NCBI RefSeq assembly: GCF_016756745.1
Contig: NZ_JAESIH010000061.1
Location: 1-64,000 of the forward strand
Source: Aminivibrio sp.
Lineage (GTDB): Bacteria > Synergistota > Synergistia > Synergistales > Aminobacteriaceae
Direction: 5' to 3'
DNA length: 64,000 nt
In this document: positions 45,835-53,595 of the stretch, piece by piece
Layout: each line of letters begins with the position of its first letter
How positions within the stretch are numbered: position 1 is the stretch's first letter
The notes under the pieces: model-generated
Database searches by the model: none
What the model was told of the DNA's origin: nothing
The model's input: the letters and a program-made list of their open reading frames with translations, nothing else
Translations under genes and position numbers: made by a program

Positions 45835-46753
45835 ACCGGGATTCCCTCGCCAGAGCTTCCAGCAGCTCCCGCTCCCTGTCCGTCAGCTTCTCCGGGATAA
45901 CGATCTCCACCCTGACGAGAAGGTCGCCCGGAAGGGCGCCTTTCCTCCTCGGAAGCCCTTTCCCCTTGATACGGAGCTTTTTCCCGGCCTGAGTACCGCC
46001 GGGAAGCTTCACGATGACAGAACCTGAGGGCGTCTCCACGGGAAGGCTCGCCCCGAGGGCCGCCTCCCAGGGGGACACCTTCAGGGTGGTGGAGATGTTG
46101 TACCCCTCCACGGTGAACCGGGGATGGGGAGCTATCCTGATGAGAAGAAAGAGATCCCCGCCTCCGCTGCCCTGTCCCTTCAGGCGAATCCTGGATCCGT
46201 CCGTCACTCCCGCGGGAAGGTTTACTTTCATCGTTTTCCTGGCTTTCCGCAGCCTTCCGTCCGGCCCGGGCTCGGCCCTTTCGAAGGAGAGCGTCTTCGT
46301 GCCGCCCTTCAGCACTTCCTCCAGGGAAAGCTCGAGAACCATCTCCTGGTCCCCTCCTCTGCCTGCTCCGCCGCCGAAGAACATGCCCTCCATGGAGGCG
46401 GAACGGTCTCCTCCCGAAAACCCGCCGAAGATGGTGCGGAAAAAATCGCTGAAGCCGCCGGCATCCCCGCCGAAATCCATATGCACCCCGCCGCCCCATC
46501 CCGGAGGAGGAGTGAAATCCTGCCCCGAGCTCCAGTTTGCGCCCAGGGTGTCGTATTTCTTTCGCTTTTCCGGGTCCCTCAGGACCTCGTAGGCTTCGTT
46601 GATCTCCCTGTATTTCTCCCCGGAGCCGGCATCCCTGTTGACATCGGGATGGTATTCCTTCGCCAGCTTCCTGAAGGCCTTCCGTATTTCCTCCTGGGAA
46701 GCCGTCCTGCTGACGCCGAGTATTTCGTAGTAGTCCTTGTACGAGACGGCCAT
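45818..46753 (-). CDS. cbpA: J-domain co-chaperone, CbpA type
   Basis: A 311-residue DnaJ-family protein. The J domain (1-70) carries [10 protein letters not shown] with the HPD motif. A Gly/Phe-rich linker and two substrate-binding beta domains (from about residue 120) follow, and there are no CxxCxGxG zinc repeats, which distinguishes CbpA from DnaJ. The ATG at 46753 has AGGTGG five bases upstream; a longer frame to 46786 would start inside the operator. It converges on pbpC with a 17-base overlap. The promoter carries a heptad repeat shared with clpB and hsp20. Confidence 0.92.
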   Translation of the reverse strand: MAVSYKDYYEILGVSRTASQEEIRKAFRKLAKEYHPDVNRDAGSGEKYREINEAYEVLRDPEKRKKYDTLGANWSSGQDFTPPPGWGGGVHMDFGGDAGGFSDFFRTIFGGFSGGDRSASMEGMFFGGGAGRGGDQEMVLELSLEEVLKGGTKTLSFERAEPGPDGRLRKARKTMKVNLPAGVTDGSRIRLKGQGSGGGDLFLLIRIAPHPRFTVEGYNISTTLKVSPWEAALGASLPVETPSGSVIVKLPGGTQAGKKLRIKGKGLPRRKGALPGDLLVRVEIVIPEKLTDRERELLEALARESRFNPRV

Positions 46754-46777
46754 GTTCCCACCTGCTTTCCTAAAAAA

Positions 46778-46827
46778 TCTAACCAATGCTGACCTTTATA
46801 TTCTACCCTTTTCTGCCGTCATCTCAA
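46778..46827 (-). promoter_or_regulatory. J-protein promoter with CtsR-like heptad repeat
   Basis: Minus-strand -35 TTGAGA (46822-46827), 16-base spacer, -10 TAGAAT (46800-46805). Immediately downstream is GGTCAGC-ATT-GGTTAGA (46778-46794), a direct heptad repeat with a 3-base gap, in the same position relative to the -10 as at clpB. Confidence 0.75.
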
Positions 46828-46870
46828 ACACACCGGAGGGGAATAAAGGCTTGTTTTCCGCTTCTATCTT

Positions 46871-47707
46871 TTATTTGCTCTGATTTTTTCCATTTTTCAC
46901 TTTCACAGCATTCCGAAGGGCCTGCACATCCGCTCCTCTCGCCACAGCCACGATTTCCGCCAGGACGGAGACGGCGATCTCCTCGGGGGTCTCAGCCCCG
47001 ATGGGGAGTCCCACGGGCTGGTAAATTCCGTCCAGGAATTCCGGGGAGACCCCCTGGCCGAGAAGGCGCTCCCGAACGAAGGCGATCTTCCGGCGCGACC
47101 CTATCATGCCCATGTAGGCCGCCTCCCTGCCCTCAAGGAGTTTCACCACTTCGGCATCCAGGGCATGGCCCCTGGTCACGATGACCGCATAGGTGTCCCC
47201 GTGAAACCGGGGCATCCTGCCGGGCAGTTCCTCCAGGGAACAGCAGAGGGTTTTTCCCCAGGGAATGTGTTCAGGGTTTGCGAACTCCTCCCGCTCGTCC
47301 CAGACGGTAACGGCAAACCCGGTCATGTCTCCGAGCCTGGCGACGGCCTTTCCTACGTGCCCGCCGCCGAAGATCACAAGCTCTCTCCGCCGGCCGACCA
47401 CCTCGAGGTAGACCCCCATGGATCCGCCGCAGGCCGCGCCTTCGAGAGCCGCCTCCGTGGCGGTCAGGGTTTCTCTGTACATCAGGGATCCGGTGCCTTT
47501 TCTCAGGAGTTCCATGGCCTTTTCGATCACCCGGTGCTCCGTGATGCCTCCGCCGACGGTTCCTTCGATGGCCCCATCGGAAAATACGAGCATGGACGAT
47601 CCGATGCTCCTTGGTGTGGAACCCGATTCCTCCACCACCATACAAAGGACCGCCGCCTGTCCTTCTTCGTAGAGACCGGCAAGACGCCTGGAAATCACGC
47701 TGTCCAT
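46871..47707 (-). CDS. xdhC: XdhC/CoxI-family molybdenum-hydroxylase maturation factor
   Basis: A 278-residue protein. The N-terminal XdhC/CoxI domain contains [15 protein letters not shown] and [12 protein letters not shown]; the C-terminal Rossmann domain has [13 protein letters not shown] and ends with [27 protein letters not shown]. XdhC proteins insert sulfurated molybdenum cofactor into xanthine dehydrogenase and relatives. No hydroxylase is in the window, but the factor fits a purine-degrading organism. The start overlaps the end of mnmA by 13 bases. Confidence 0.9.
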   Translation of the reverse strand: MDSVISRRLAGLYEEGQAAVLCMVVEESGSTPRSIGSSMLVFSDGAIEGTVGGGITEHRVIEKAMELLRKGTGSLMYRETLTATEAALEGAACGGSMGVYLEVVGRRRELVIFGGGHVGKAVARLGDMTGFAVTVWDEREEFANPEHIPWGKTLCCSLEELPGRMPRFHGDTYAVIVTRGHALDAEVVKLLEGREAAYMGMIGSRRKIAFVRERLLGQGVSPEFLDGIYQPVGLPIGAETPEEIAVSVLAEIVAVARGADVQALRNAVKVKNGKNQSK

Positions 47708-48816
47708 TCTACTTCCTCCTTCCGGCGGCGGATGACGCCTCCGCCTGTCACCCGTCCGTCCTTATCGTACACCACGAGCCGCTGCCCGGGAGCCGGGGCG
47801 AAATGAGGCTCCGCAAACCGGACAAGGAGTTCGCCCCCTTCGCATTCCAGAACGGTGAGAGGCTGAGGCTCCCCCCTTGACCTGGTCTTCCCGAAAAGGG
47901 CCGCGCCGGGAACAAGCAGGTCCGGAAGAAGGACGTTCGTATCCTCCGCCCTGACCATCCTGCGGAAAGCCCGCTCCCTGGGACCCACAACCACCAGGTT
48001 CTTTTCGCCGTCGATTCCGAGCACGTACAGCCCTTGCCGAGAGGCGATGCCGAGTCCCTTTCTCTGCCCTACGGTGAAGTTGGACACTCCGTCGTGGGCG
48101 CCCAGGGGGACGCCGTTCTCGTCCACGATGAGCCCGGGCCGGAAGGACCGGTCACCTATTATGTGCCGGTAGTCGCCCTCACCGGCGAAACAAATCTCCA
48201 TGCTTTCCTTTTTTTCCGCCACGGCAATCTTCGCCTCCCGGGCAAGCTCCCTGACCTCTTCCTTGCTCCTGTCCCCAAGGGGGAGGAAAAGTTTCGGAAG
48301 TCGTTTCCTCCTGATTCCGTAGAGGAAGTAACTCTGGTCTTTCGATACATACGCTCCCCTGGCGAGGGCCCATCCCTCCCCGGAACGGAGAACCCTGGCG
48401 TAATGGCCCGTGGCGAGAGAGACGGGACCGAAGGCGTCTTCCACGGCATCCCAGAGGCGTCCGAACTTCAGGACGGCGTTGCAGTCGGCGCAGGGGTTGG
48501 GGGTTTCGCCCGCCAGATAGCTTTCCACGAAGGGGGAGATGACCGATTCCCGAAATTCATCCTCAAGGTCGGCCACGTAGTGGGGAATGGAAAGGGAAAG
48601 GGCCACCGCGGCGGCGTCGCGGCCACAGCAAGACCGGGAGGACGGGCCGTCCTGACCTGGTATTCTCATGGTAAGCCCCACCACGTGCCATCCCTCCCTT
48701 TTCAGGAGCCACGCCGTGACGGAGCTGTCCACGCCGCCGCTCATCAAAACCACCACCGACCGGGGGCCGAAGGACGGCGAAGGGGATGAAAAGCCTGTTG
48801 AAGGGCGTATGTTCAT
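47695..48816 (-). CDS. mnmA: tRNA-specific 2-thiouridylase MnmA
   Basis: A 373-residue enzyme that thiolates U34 of Lys, Glu and Gln tRNAs. The PP-loop motif is SGGVDSSV at about residues 26-33. The two catalytic cysteines are visible in NPCADCN and [20 protein letters not shown] and GQRKGLGI are also typical. The ATG at 48816 has CGGAGG six bases upstream; the open frame continues 130 codons further but without family similarity. It needs sulfur from a cysteine desulfurase such as the NifS at 53.6 kb. Confidence 0.94.
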   Translation of the reverse strand: MNIRPSTGFSSPSPSFGPRSVVVLMSGGVDSSVTAWLLKREGWHVVGLTMRIPGQDGPSSRSCCGRDAAAVALSLSIPHYVADLEDEFRESVISPFVESYLAGETPNPCADCNAVLKFGRLWDAVEDAFGPVSLATGHYARVLRSGEGWALARGAYVSKDQSYFLYGIRRKRLPKLFLPLGDRSKEEVRELAREAKIAVAEKKESMEICFAGEGDYRHIIGDRSFRPGLIVDENGVPLGAHDGVSNFTVGQRKGLGIASRQGLYVLGIDGEKNLVVVGPRERAFRRMVRAEDTNVLLPDLLVPGAALFGKTRSRGEPQPLTVLECEGGELLVRFAEPHFAPAPGQRLVVYDKDGRVTGGGVIRRRKEEVEWTA

Positions 48817-48858
48817 TTTTTCCTCCGGGATTGATTGGATTGAATTCCTTTCTCGTGT

Positions 48859-48887
48859 AGTATAGGGAAAAGCGGGAAACCCTACAA
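48859..48887 (-). promoter_or_regulatory. Promoter of mnmA-xdhC
   Basis: Minus-strand -35 TTGTAG (48882-48887), 17-base spacer, -10 TATACT (48859-48864), 43 bases before the mnmA start. Confidence 0.55.
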
Positions 48888-48976
48888 GGGAAACTCTCCG
48901 CCCCCTCGCAGGGGAAGGGCATCGGAACCGGGCCCATTCCTGGAGGACGGGCATCGAATTCGGGAGGAGAAAAACC

Positions 48977-49888
48977 ATGAACACTTCTGTAGAACAGAGA
49001 ACGGAGCGCCTGACGGCCCTTCTGCGGGAACTGGGGAAAGCCGCCGTCGCTTTTTCGGGAGGGGCTGACAGCACGCTCCTCGCCGCCGCCGCAGCAAAGG
49101 TCCTGGGGAACAATGCCGTGGCGGTCACTGCCGCCTCGCCCACCCTTCCCGCATGGGAGCTGAAGGACGCCGAGCGGTTCGCAGCCCGTCTCGGCATACG
49201 GCACGTGGTGCTGCCCATCTCGGAACTGGAGCGCCCCGAGTTTGTCCGAAACGACGGCGAACGATGCTACCACTGCAAGAAATACCGTTTCGAGCTGCTC
49301 TGCCGCTGGGCCGGTGAACAGGACATTTTCTGGGTGATCGAGGGATCGAATACCGACGACCTGCGGGATTACCGGCCCGGGATGAGGGCTGTGGACGAAA
49401 TCGACAGGGTGAGAAGTCCTCTTCTTGAGGCGGGATTTTCCAAGGCGGACATACGAGAACTTTCCAGGGAATGGGGCCTTCCGTCCTGGGAGAAACCCGC
49501 AGCGGCATGCCTTGCGAGCAGGATAGCCTACGGTACCCCCATCACCGCGGAAAATCTCCGCCAGGTCGAACAGGCTGAGGAAATCGTCCGGTCCTGCTGC
49601 CCCCCAAATGTCCAGGTGAGGGTACGCCATCACGGTGCCCTCGCCAGGATAGAGGCTGCGCCTCAGGTCCTTCACCTGCTCGCCGAACCGAAAAGGGCGG
49701 CCCGGATTGCCGCATCCCTCGCCGCCCTCGGATTTGCCTGGGTTACCCTGGATCTCGCCGGCTACCGCATGGGCAGCATGAACGAGCTACTTGCAGATCG
49801 CCGAAACCGTTCCGGGAGTGACCCACTGGCCGTTGAGGTAGATTTCAAGGCTGCACGTTCCGATATTGAAGAAACACAGGGACGCTGA
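48977..49888 (+). CDS. larE: LarE-type sacrificial sulfur transferase
   Basis: A 303-residue PP-loop enzyme: [11 protein letters not shown] (residues 25-35), [27 protein letters not shown], and [13 protein letters not shown] carrying the cysteine that donates its sulfur in LarE. LarE acts on pyridinium biscarboxylate to build the nickel-pincer cofactor of lactate racemase and relatives. LarB and LarC are not in the window. The family normally ends near GYRMGSMNE; here the frame runs about 35 residues further, antisense to the end of the carbonic anhydrase gene. Confidence 0.9.
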   Translation: MNTSVEQRTERLTALLRELGKAAVAFSGGADSTLLAAAAAKVLGNNAVAVTAASPTLPAWELKDAERFAARLGIRHVVLPISELERPEFVRNDGERCYHCKKYRFELLCRWAGEQDIFWVIEGSNTDDLRDYRPGMRAVDEIDRVRSPLLEAGFSKADIRELSREWGLPSWEKPAAACLASRIAYGTPITAENLRQVEQAEEIVRSCCPPNVQVRVRHHGALARIEAAPQVLHLLAEPKRAARIAASLAALGFAWVTLDLAGYRMGSMNELLADRRNRSGSDPLAVEVDFKAARSDIEETQGR

Positions 49889-50356
49889 CGTCTTTCCTTC
49901 CCCCTCGAGCTTCCTGAAGAGAGGGTATTTCCGAACCCGGTCGAGCTGCCTCACGCCTGTCTCTTTGGCGGCTTCCTCCGCGTCCGTCCCGTCGTAATGT
50001 TCCTCTCCGAGCCAGAGCCGGAGCCCTTCCGTGTCCAGGTGCTCCGGGTTGCGGCTTGCCTTGACGGCACAGCAGTCCGCATGGGCAAGCACCACCACGT
50101 TTTTCACTCCCAGGTGCAGCAGAGCATAGTCGAGGGCGGCCGCCACGGACGGTTCATCTGTCCTGGCAAGATTGCCCACGTTCCTGAGAACGAAGAGCTC
50201 CCCTGGCCGGGCGTCGAAAATATCCTCCGGAATTATTCTGCTGTCGGAGCACGTGATGACGAGAGAATGGGGAGCCTGCCCGGAGCAGAGGGCGCGGTAC
50301 GCGTTTCTGTCGGCCCGCGCCCGGAACCGACTGTATCCCTGAAGAAGAGTGTCCAT
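49787..50356 (-). CDS. Beta-class carbonic anhydrase
   Basis: A 189-residue enzyme with zinc ligands in ITCSDSR (Cys, with the Asp-Arg dyad) and LAHADCCAVKA (His and Cys). FVLRNVGN is also typical. It hydrates CO2 to bicarbonate. The start at 50356 (MDTLLQGYSRF) matches the family N-terminus; GAAAGG lies somewhat far upstream, and a longer open frame overlaps msrB. Its 3' end overlaps larE by 102 bases on the opposite strand. Confidence 0.9.
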   Translation of the reverse strand: MDTLLQGYSRFRARADRNAYRALCSGQAPHSLVITCSDSRIIPEDIFDARPGELFVLRNVGNLARTDEPSVAAALDYALLHLGVKNVVVLAHADCCAVKASRNPEHLDTEGLRLWLGEEHYDGTDAEEAAKETGVRQLDRVRKYPLFRKLEGEGKTSASLCFFNIGTCSLEIYLNGQWVTPGTVSAICK

Positions 50357-50396
50357 AAAGATAACAGCGACCTTTCTCGAAATAAAGTTGTATCCC

Positions 50397-50867
50397 TTAC
50401 CTGGGTTCTGGATGAAACAGGAGGGAGGCGGAGTTGATGCAGTACCGCATCCCCGTGGGAGGCGGCCCGTCGCTGAAAAGGTGCCCCAGGTGGGCGTCGC
50501 AGCGGGCACACAGGACTTCGGTACGGATCATGCCGTAGGAAAAGTCCCTTTTTTCCGTTATGGGGGCGTGTTCCAGGGCGGCGGTAAAACTGGGCCAGCC
50601 CGAACCGGAATCGAATTTGTCCCTGGAGGAAAAGAGCTCCGCGCCGCAGCAGACACAGGCGTAAATACCCTTTTCATGAAAGTCCAAGTATTTCCCGGAA
50701 AAAGGAGGTTCCGTCCCTTTCAGCCGGGTGACCTGGAACTGTTCGGGGGTGAGGAGAGCCTTCCATTCTTCCTCGGACTTCTCCACCCTGTCGGGGACGG
50801 CCGCAGGACATGCCCGAACCGGGACCAGCAGGGAAACCCCCGCCAGGATGAGCAGGACGGCGGTCAT
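50397..50867 (-). CDS. msrB: Peptide-methionine (R)-S-oxide reductase, exported
   Basis: A 156-residue MsrB domain behind an N-terminal signal sequence ([20 protein letters not shown]; the Cys could be lipidated, but the lipobox is poor). The zinc-binding pairs are CVCCG and CARCD. GSGWPSF and the catalytic RYCINSASL motif are intact. It repairs oxidised methionine outside the cytosol. AGGAGAGGGAG precedes the ATG at 50867, 11 bases after the small upstream gene. Confidence 0.93.
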   Translation of the reverse strand: MTAVLLILAGVSLLVPVRACPAAVPDRVEKSEEEWKALLTPEQFQVTRLKGTEPPFSGKYLDFHEKGIYACVCCGAELFSSRDKFDSGSGWPSFTAALEHAPITEKRDFSYGMIRTEVLCARCDAHLGHLFSDGPPPTGMRYCINSASLLFHPEPR

Positions 50868-50877
50868 GCTCCCTCTC

Positions 50878-51153
50878 CTACAACGCCCGGACATAGTCCA
50901 TGAATTCCCGGATGCCCTTCCCATTGGTCCAGGAAATGTTGAATCTCTGCCTGACCTCCAGGCTCTTCTCTCCCCTCGCGAGGACCTGGCAGCTGAAGTC
51001 GTTGTCCGAAAAGATGAGGTCGAATTTGAAATGGGTTTCGAACCGGTCGTCCATGGCAAGCAGCTTGTCGTCATCGGTAAAATACAGCACCAAGCCTCTC
51101 TCTTCTATGTTTTGACGGATAAAACGGGTAATGATAGCGGATACATGCTCCAT
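50878..51153 (-). CDS. Small protein of unknown function upstream of msrB
   Basis: A 91-residue soluble protein beginning [11 protein letters not shown], with a predicted alpha/beta pattern, one cysteine and no signal peptide. AGGGGAGGAT precedes the ATG, and codon use matches its neighbours. It is the first gene of a two-gene unit with msrB. I do not recognise a family. Confidence 0.7.
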   Translation of the reverse strand: MEHVSAIITRFIRQNIEERGLVLYFTDDDKLLAMDDRFETHFKFDLIFSDNDFSCQVLARGEKSLEVRQRFNISWTNGKGIREFMDYVRAL

Positions 51154-51349
51154 TGAGAAATATCCTCCCCTCCCCGGTTACGGGAAATATATTCTTATTT
51201 TACGCCATCGATGGAAAAAGATCATGGGGCAAATGGAAAATCGGTGAAAAAGCGGTTCTTTCCCAAATCTGTCTCAAACAGCTCCGCAAAGCCCTGGAAA
51301 TTCAGGGTGCTATTTTTTGATTTCGATTTATTTTGGACAGCAGTGACCT

Positions 51350-51990
51350 CATGTTTTATGTGGCCATGGGGGAATGACCGTCTTTTCCATAGCCGCCGGA
51401 CGGCGCCCCTTCTGCCCCATTACGGATGCCTGCCGGCCCCTTTCATGACGGCCGGGCGTTTTCCCTGCGACAATGATATTGGCAAGGCTCCCCACGATGA
51501 GCAGGTTCCCTGCGAAAGTGCGTGACACCGCAAGAATATACCCGGCCTCCGAAATGTCCCGGACCAGGGGCAGGAGAAGCATGACCGCGGACACGTTGGA
51601 CACCGGGTTTGACAGGACGGTGGTCAGCCCGTAGAGCCGGGAGGGAGCCACGAGATCCCGATGAAGGGAGGTGAAGAGAAAAAGGAGTACCACCGTCCCG
51701 AGGACGGGTTCTTCCCTTCGCCGTCTGCCATGCGTTGAAGGGCCGTTCCGGCTCCTCCTTCACCGCCCTGGGAAGAAGAAATTTTCCCCGGAAGAGCACG
51801 AGGACGATGCCCTGGAGAAAGAGCAGCGAAAGGGCGGTCGGCAAGGGCGGCAAAGACCAGGTATCCCCCGAAGGGAAGACCGAGGTACTGGCCGATGAGC
51901 ATGTCCTGGGGATTGCCGATGAGCGTCAGCGCCGAGCCGATGTTCGCGGAGCAGGCCAAGAAAGGTCGCCGGCCTGCTCCGGGACTCCGG
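51350..51990 (-). pseudogene. Fragment of an ArsB/NhaD-type anion transporter
   Basis: Minus-strand pieces in different frames read as one transporter: ACSANIGSALTLIGNPQDM and GLPFGGYLVFAALA, then ALSLLFLQGIVLVLFRGKFLL, then YGLTTVLSNPVSNVSAVMLLLPL and FAGNLLIVGSLANIIVA. These match the second half of the ion-transporter superfamily that includes ArsB, NhaD and SLC13 proteins. The N-terminal half is missing and at least two frameshifts interrupt it. Confidence 0.75.
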
Positions 51991-52034
51991 CTTCGCGGCA
52001 TTGAATTGAAGTGAAAAGTCTGTCATTAACAGCC

Positions 52035-52063
52035 TTGACAGCCCTCAAGAAAGAAGGTACCAT
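52035..52063 (+). promoter_or_regulatory. Promoter of the attenuator leader
   Basis: Consensus -35 TTGACA (52035-52040), 17-base spacer and a weaker -10 TACCAT (52058-52063), about 50 bases before the leader-peptide start. Confidence 0.55.
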
Positions 52064-52110
52064 CTCCTCCAATATTCAGACAGGCATATCGCCGGAAAGG
52101 AGGATACATA

Positions 52111-52194
52111 ATGAGAGCTTCACGGTCTTCCCTTGTTCTGCTCCTCGTACTTATCATTATTGGCGGTCCCCCTTCCGGTGGGTTCGGCACCTGA
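52111..52194 (+). CDS. Branched-chain amino-acid leader peptide
   Basis: A 27-residue ORF with an excellent AAAGGAGG ribosome site. It encodes ten consecutive branched-chain codons (residues 8-17, LVLLLVLIII) followed by GGPPSGG. This is the layout of ilv leader peptides, where ribosome stalling on Leu/Val/Ile codons senses charged tRNA. The antiterminator and terminator that complete the device follow directly. No ilv or leu gene is found downstream. Confidence 0.8.
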   Translation: MRASRSSLVLLLVLIIIGGPPSGGFGT

Positions 52195-52250
52195 GCCGTA
52201 CACCAGACACCGGAACCGGGGACCGCTTTCAAAGGGGTCCCCGGTTTTTT
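52165..52250 (+). promoter_or_regulatory. Attenuator: mutually exclusive antiterminator and terminator
   Basis: GGTCCCCCTTCCGGT (52165-52179), inside the leader ORF just after the Ile codons, is complementary at nearly every base to ACCGGAACCGGGGACC (52209-52224). The latter is also the 5' arm of an 11-bp terminator stem (52214-52224 with 52236-52246) followed by six T. Stalling on the branched-chain codons would leave the antiterminator free to form and allow read-through. Confidence 0.78.
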
Positions 52251-52306
52251 GTGGCTTGTTTTCGGCCTGTCATTATCTTTTTTATTTCGGAAGGGAGATG
52301 CAGAAA

Positions 52307-52531
52307 ATGGAAAAGAAACACACCGGCATGATGGAAACTGGCATGAGGGAAACGGAAGGACAGTGCGAGTTTTACCGTCGGGACGACCGGCACCTCAACG
52401 GCATGTTTTCAGTCAGTTGGAGGGGCCCTTTTGAAGGCTTTTCCGCAGTGAGGAAGGTGGAGGCTCCCGAACCAGCCTCCTTTTCGCCGTCTGAAATTCG
52501 GTGGAGAGGCCCCTTTGAAGGCCTCCGCTAG
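52307..52531 (+). CDS. Possible 74-residue ORF behind the attenuator
   Basis: An open frame starting MEKKHTGMMETG, with GGAAGGGAG about nine bases upstream. It contains a duplicated heptapeptide WRGPFEG, once in the middle and once at the C-terminus, matching a 21-base imperfect DNA repeat. A stem GGAGGCT / AGCCTCC plus four T (52459-52484) lies within it, so the region may be RNA-regulatory rather than coding. I recognise no family. It is the only candidate target of the attenuator in the window. Confidence 0.35.
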   Translation: MEKKHTGMMETGMRETEGQCEFYRRDDRHLNGMFSVSWRGPFEGFSAVRKVEAPEPASFSPSEIRWRGPFEGLR

Positions 52532-52540
52532 AGGAAATAA

Positions 52541-52570
52541 GGGGAGACCTCGCCACATGCGGGTCTCCCC
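52541..52570 (+). terminator. Hairpin between the small ORF and tag
   Basis: A 9-bp stem GGGGAGACC / GGTCTCCCC between convergent genes; T-runs on both sides are short, so strength is uncertain. Confidence 0.55.
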
Positions 52571-52577
52571 TGTATTT

Positions 52578-53156
52578 CTACTGTCCCGCGTCCGGATGCC
52601 GGAAGCAGGAAACGAGATGGTCGTTTACAAGCCCTGTGGCCTGCATATAGGCATATGCTATGACGGGACCGAAGAACACGAACCCCTCCCGCTTCATGGT
52701 TTTGCTGATGTTCTCCGCCAAGGGAGTGACGGCCGGAATTTCCTCAAGGCTTTTCCACCGGTTGACCACCGGCTCTCCGTCCACGAATCCCCAAAGAAAG
52801 GATGAAAGGGACCCCTTGGCCTCCCGAAGGCGGAGATACGCCCTGGCATTTTTCACAGCTCCCTCGATCTTTCTCCTGTTCCGGATAATCCCGGAATCCT
52901 TAAGCAGGGCATCTATCTTTCCCTCGTCGTACCGGGCGATTTTTTCCGGGGCGAAGCCGTCGAAAGCCCGCCGGTACTCCTCCCGTCTCCTGAGGATGGT
53001 TATCCAGGAGAGCCCCGCCTGGGCTCCCTCAAGAAGAAGGAATTCGAAGAGCTTCCCGTCGTCGCGGACAGGCGTCCCCCACTCCTCGTCATGGTAGGCC
53101 ACGTAGAGGGGATCGGAACCCGGCCAGGGACACCGGGCGAGCGTACCGTCCGCCAT
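52578..53156 (-). CDS. tag: DNA-3-methyladenine glycosylase I
   Basis: A 192-residue Tag protein: RCPWPGSDPLYVAYHDEEWGTP at the N-terminus carries the zinc-binding Cys and His, EGAQAGLSWITILRRRE forms the helix-hairpin-helix region, and a C-terminal NDHLVSCFRH gives the remaining ligands. It removes 3-methyladenine from DNA. It lies four bases downstream of nifU and may be co-transcribed. Confidence 0.94.
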   Translation of the reverse strand: MADGTLARCPWPGSDPLYVAYHDEEWGTPVRDDGKLFEFLLLEGAQAGLSWITILRRREEYRRAFDGFAPEKIARYDEGKIDALLKDSGIIRNRRKIEGAVKNARAYLRLREAKGSLSSFLWGFVDGEPVVNRWKSLEEIPAVTPLAENISKTMKREGFVFFGPVIAYAYMQATGLVNDHLVSCFRHPDAGQ

Positions 53157-53159
53157 GGC

Positions 53160-53591
53160 TCAGGCGTGGTGATGGGCGTGGCGGTCCACCAGTTCGTCGT
53201 GGCTCTCCTCTTCCCATACGGGAAGGCCCCTGTTCCTCCTGTAGTTGTTTATGGCGGCGTGGATGGCCTCCTCGGCGAGAACGGAGCAGTGCATCTTCAC
53301 AGGCGGAAGTCCGTCAAGAGCCTCGGCCACCGCCTTGTTGGTGAGATTCCATGCCTCCTCCACCGTTTTGCCCTTCACAAGTTCCGTGGCCATGCTCGAC
53401 GAGGCTATGGCCGAGGCGCAGCCGAAGGTCTTGAACTTGATGTCAGTAATGACGTCGTTCTCCACCCGCAGGTAGATCTTCATGATGTCGCCGCACTTGG
53501 GGTTCCCCGCCTGCCCGACTCCGTCAGGGTTCTCTATCTCTCCCACGTTCCTGGGATTCTGAAAATGGTCCAGCACCTTTTCGCTGTACAT
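53160..53591 (-). CDS. nifU: NifU/IscU-type Fe-S scaffold
   Basis: A 143-residue scaffold with three conserved cysteines: NPKCGD, FGCASAIASSS and MHCSVLAEEA. The C-terminal tail is His-rich (DRHAHHHA), which may bind metal. It starts five bases after nifS. NifS delivers sulfur to it for cluster assembly; this minimal two-gene system without IscA or HscAB is common in anaerobes. Confidence 0.95.
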   Translation of the reverse strand: MYSEKVLDHFQNPRNVGEIENPDGVGQAGNPKCGDIMKIYLRVENDVITDIKFKTFGCASAIASSSMATELVKGKTVEEAWNLTNKAVAEALDGLPPVKMHCSVLAEEAIHAAINNYRRNRGLPVWEEESHDELVDRHAHHHA

Positions 53592-53595
53592 GAAA

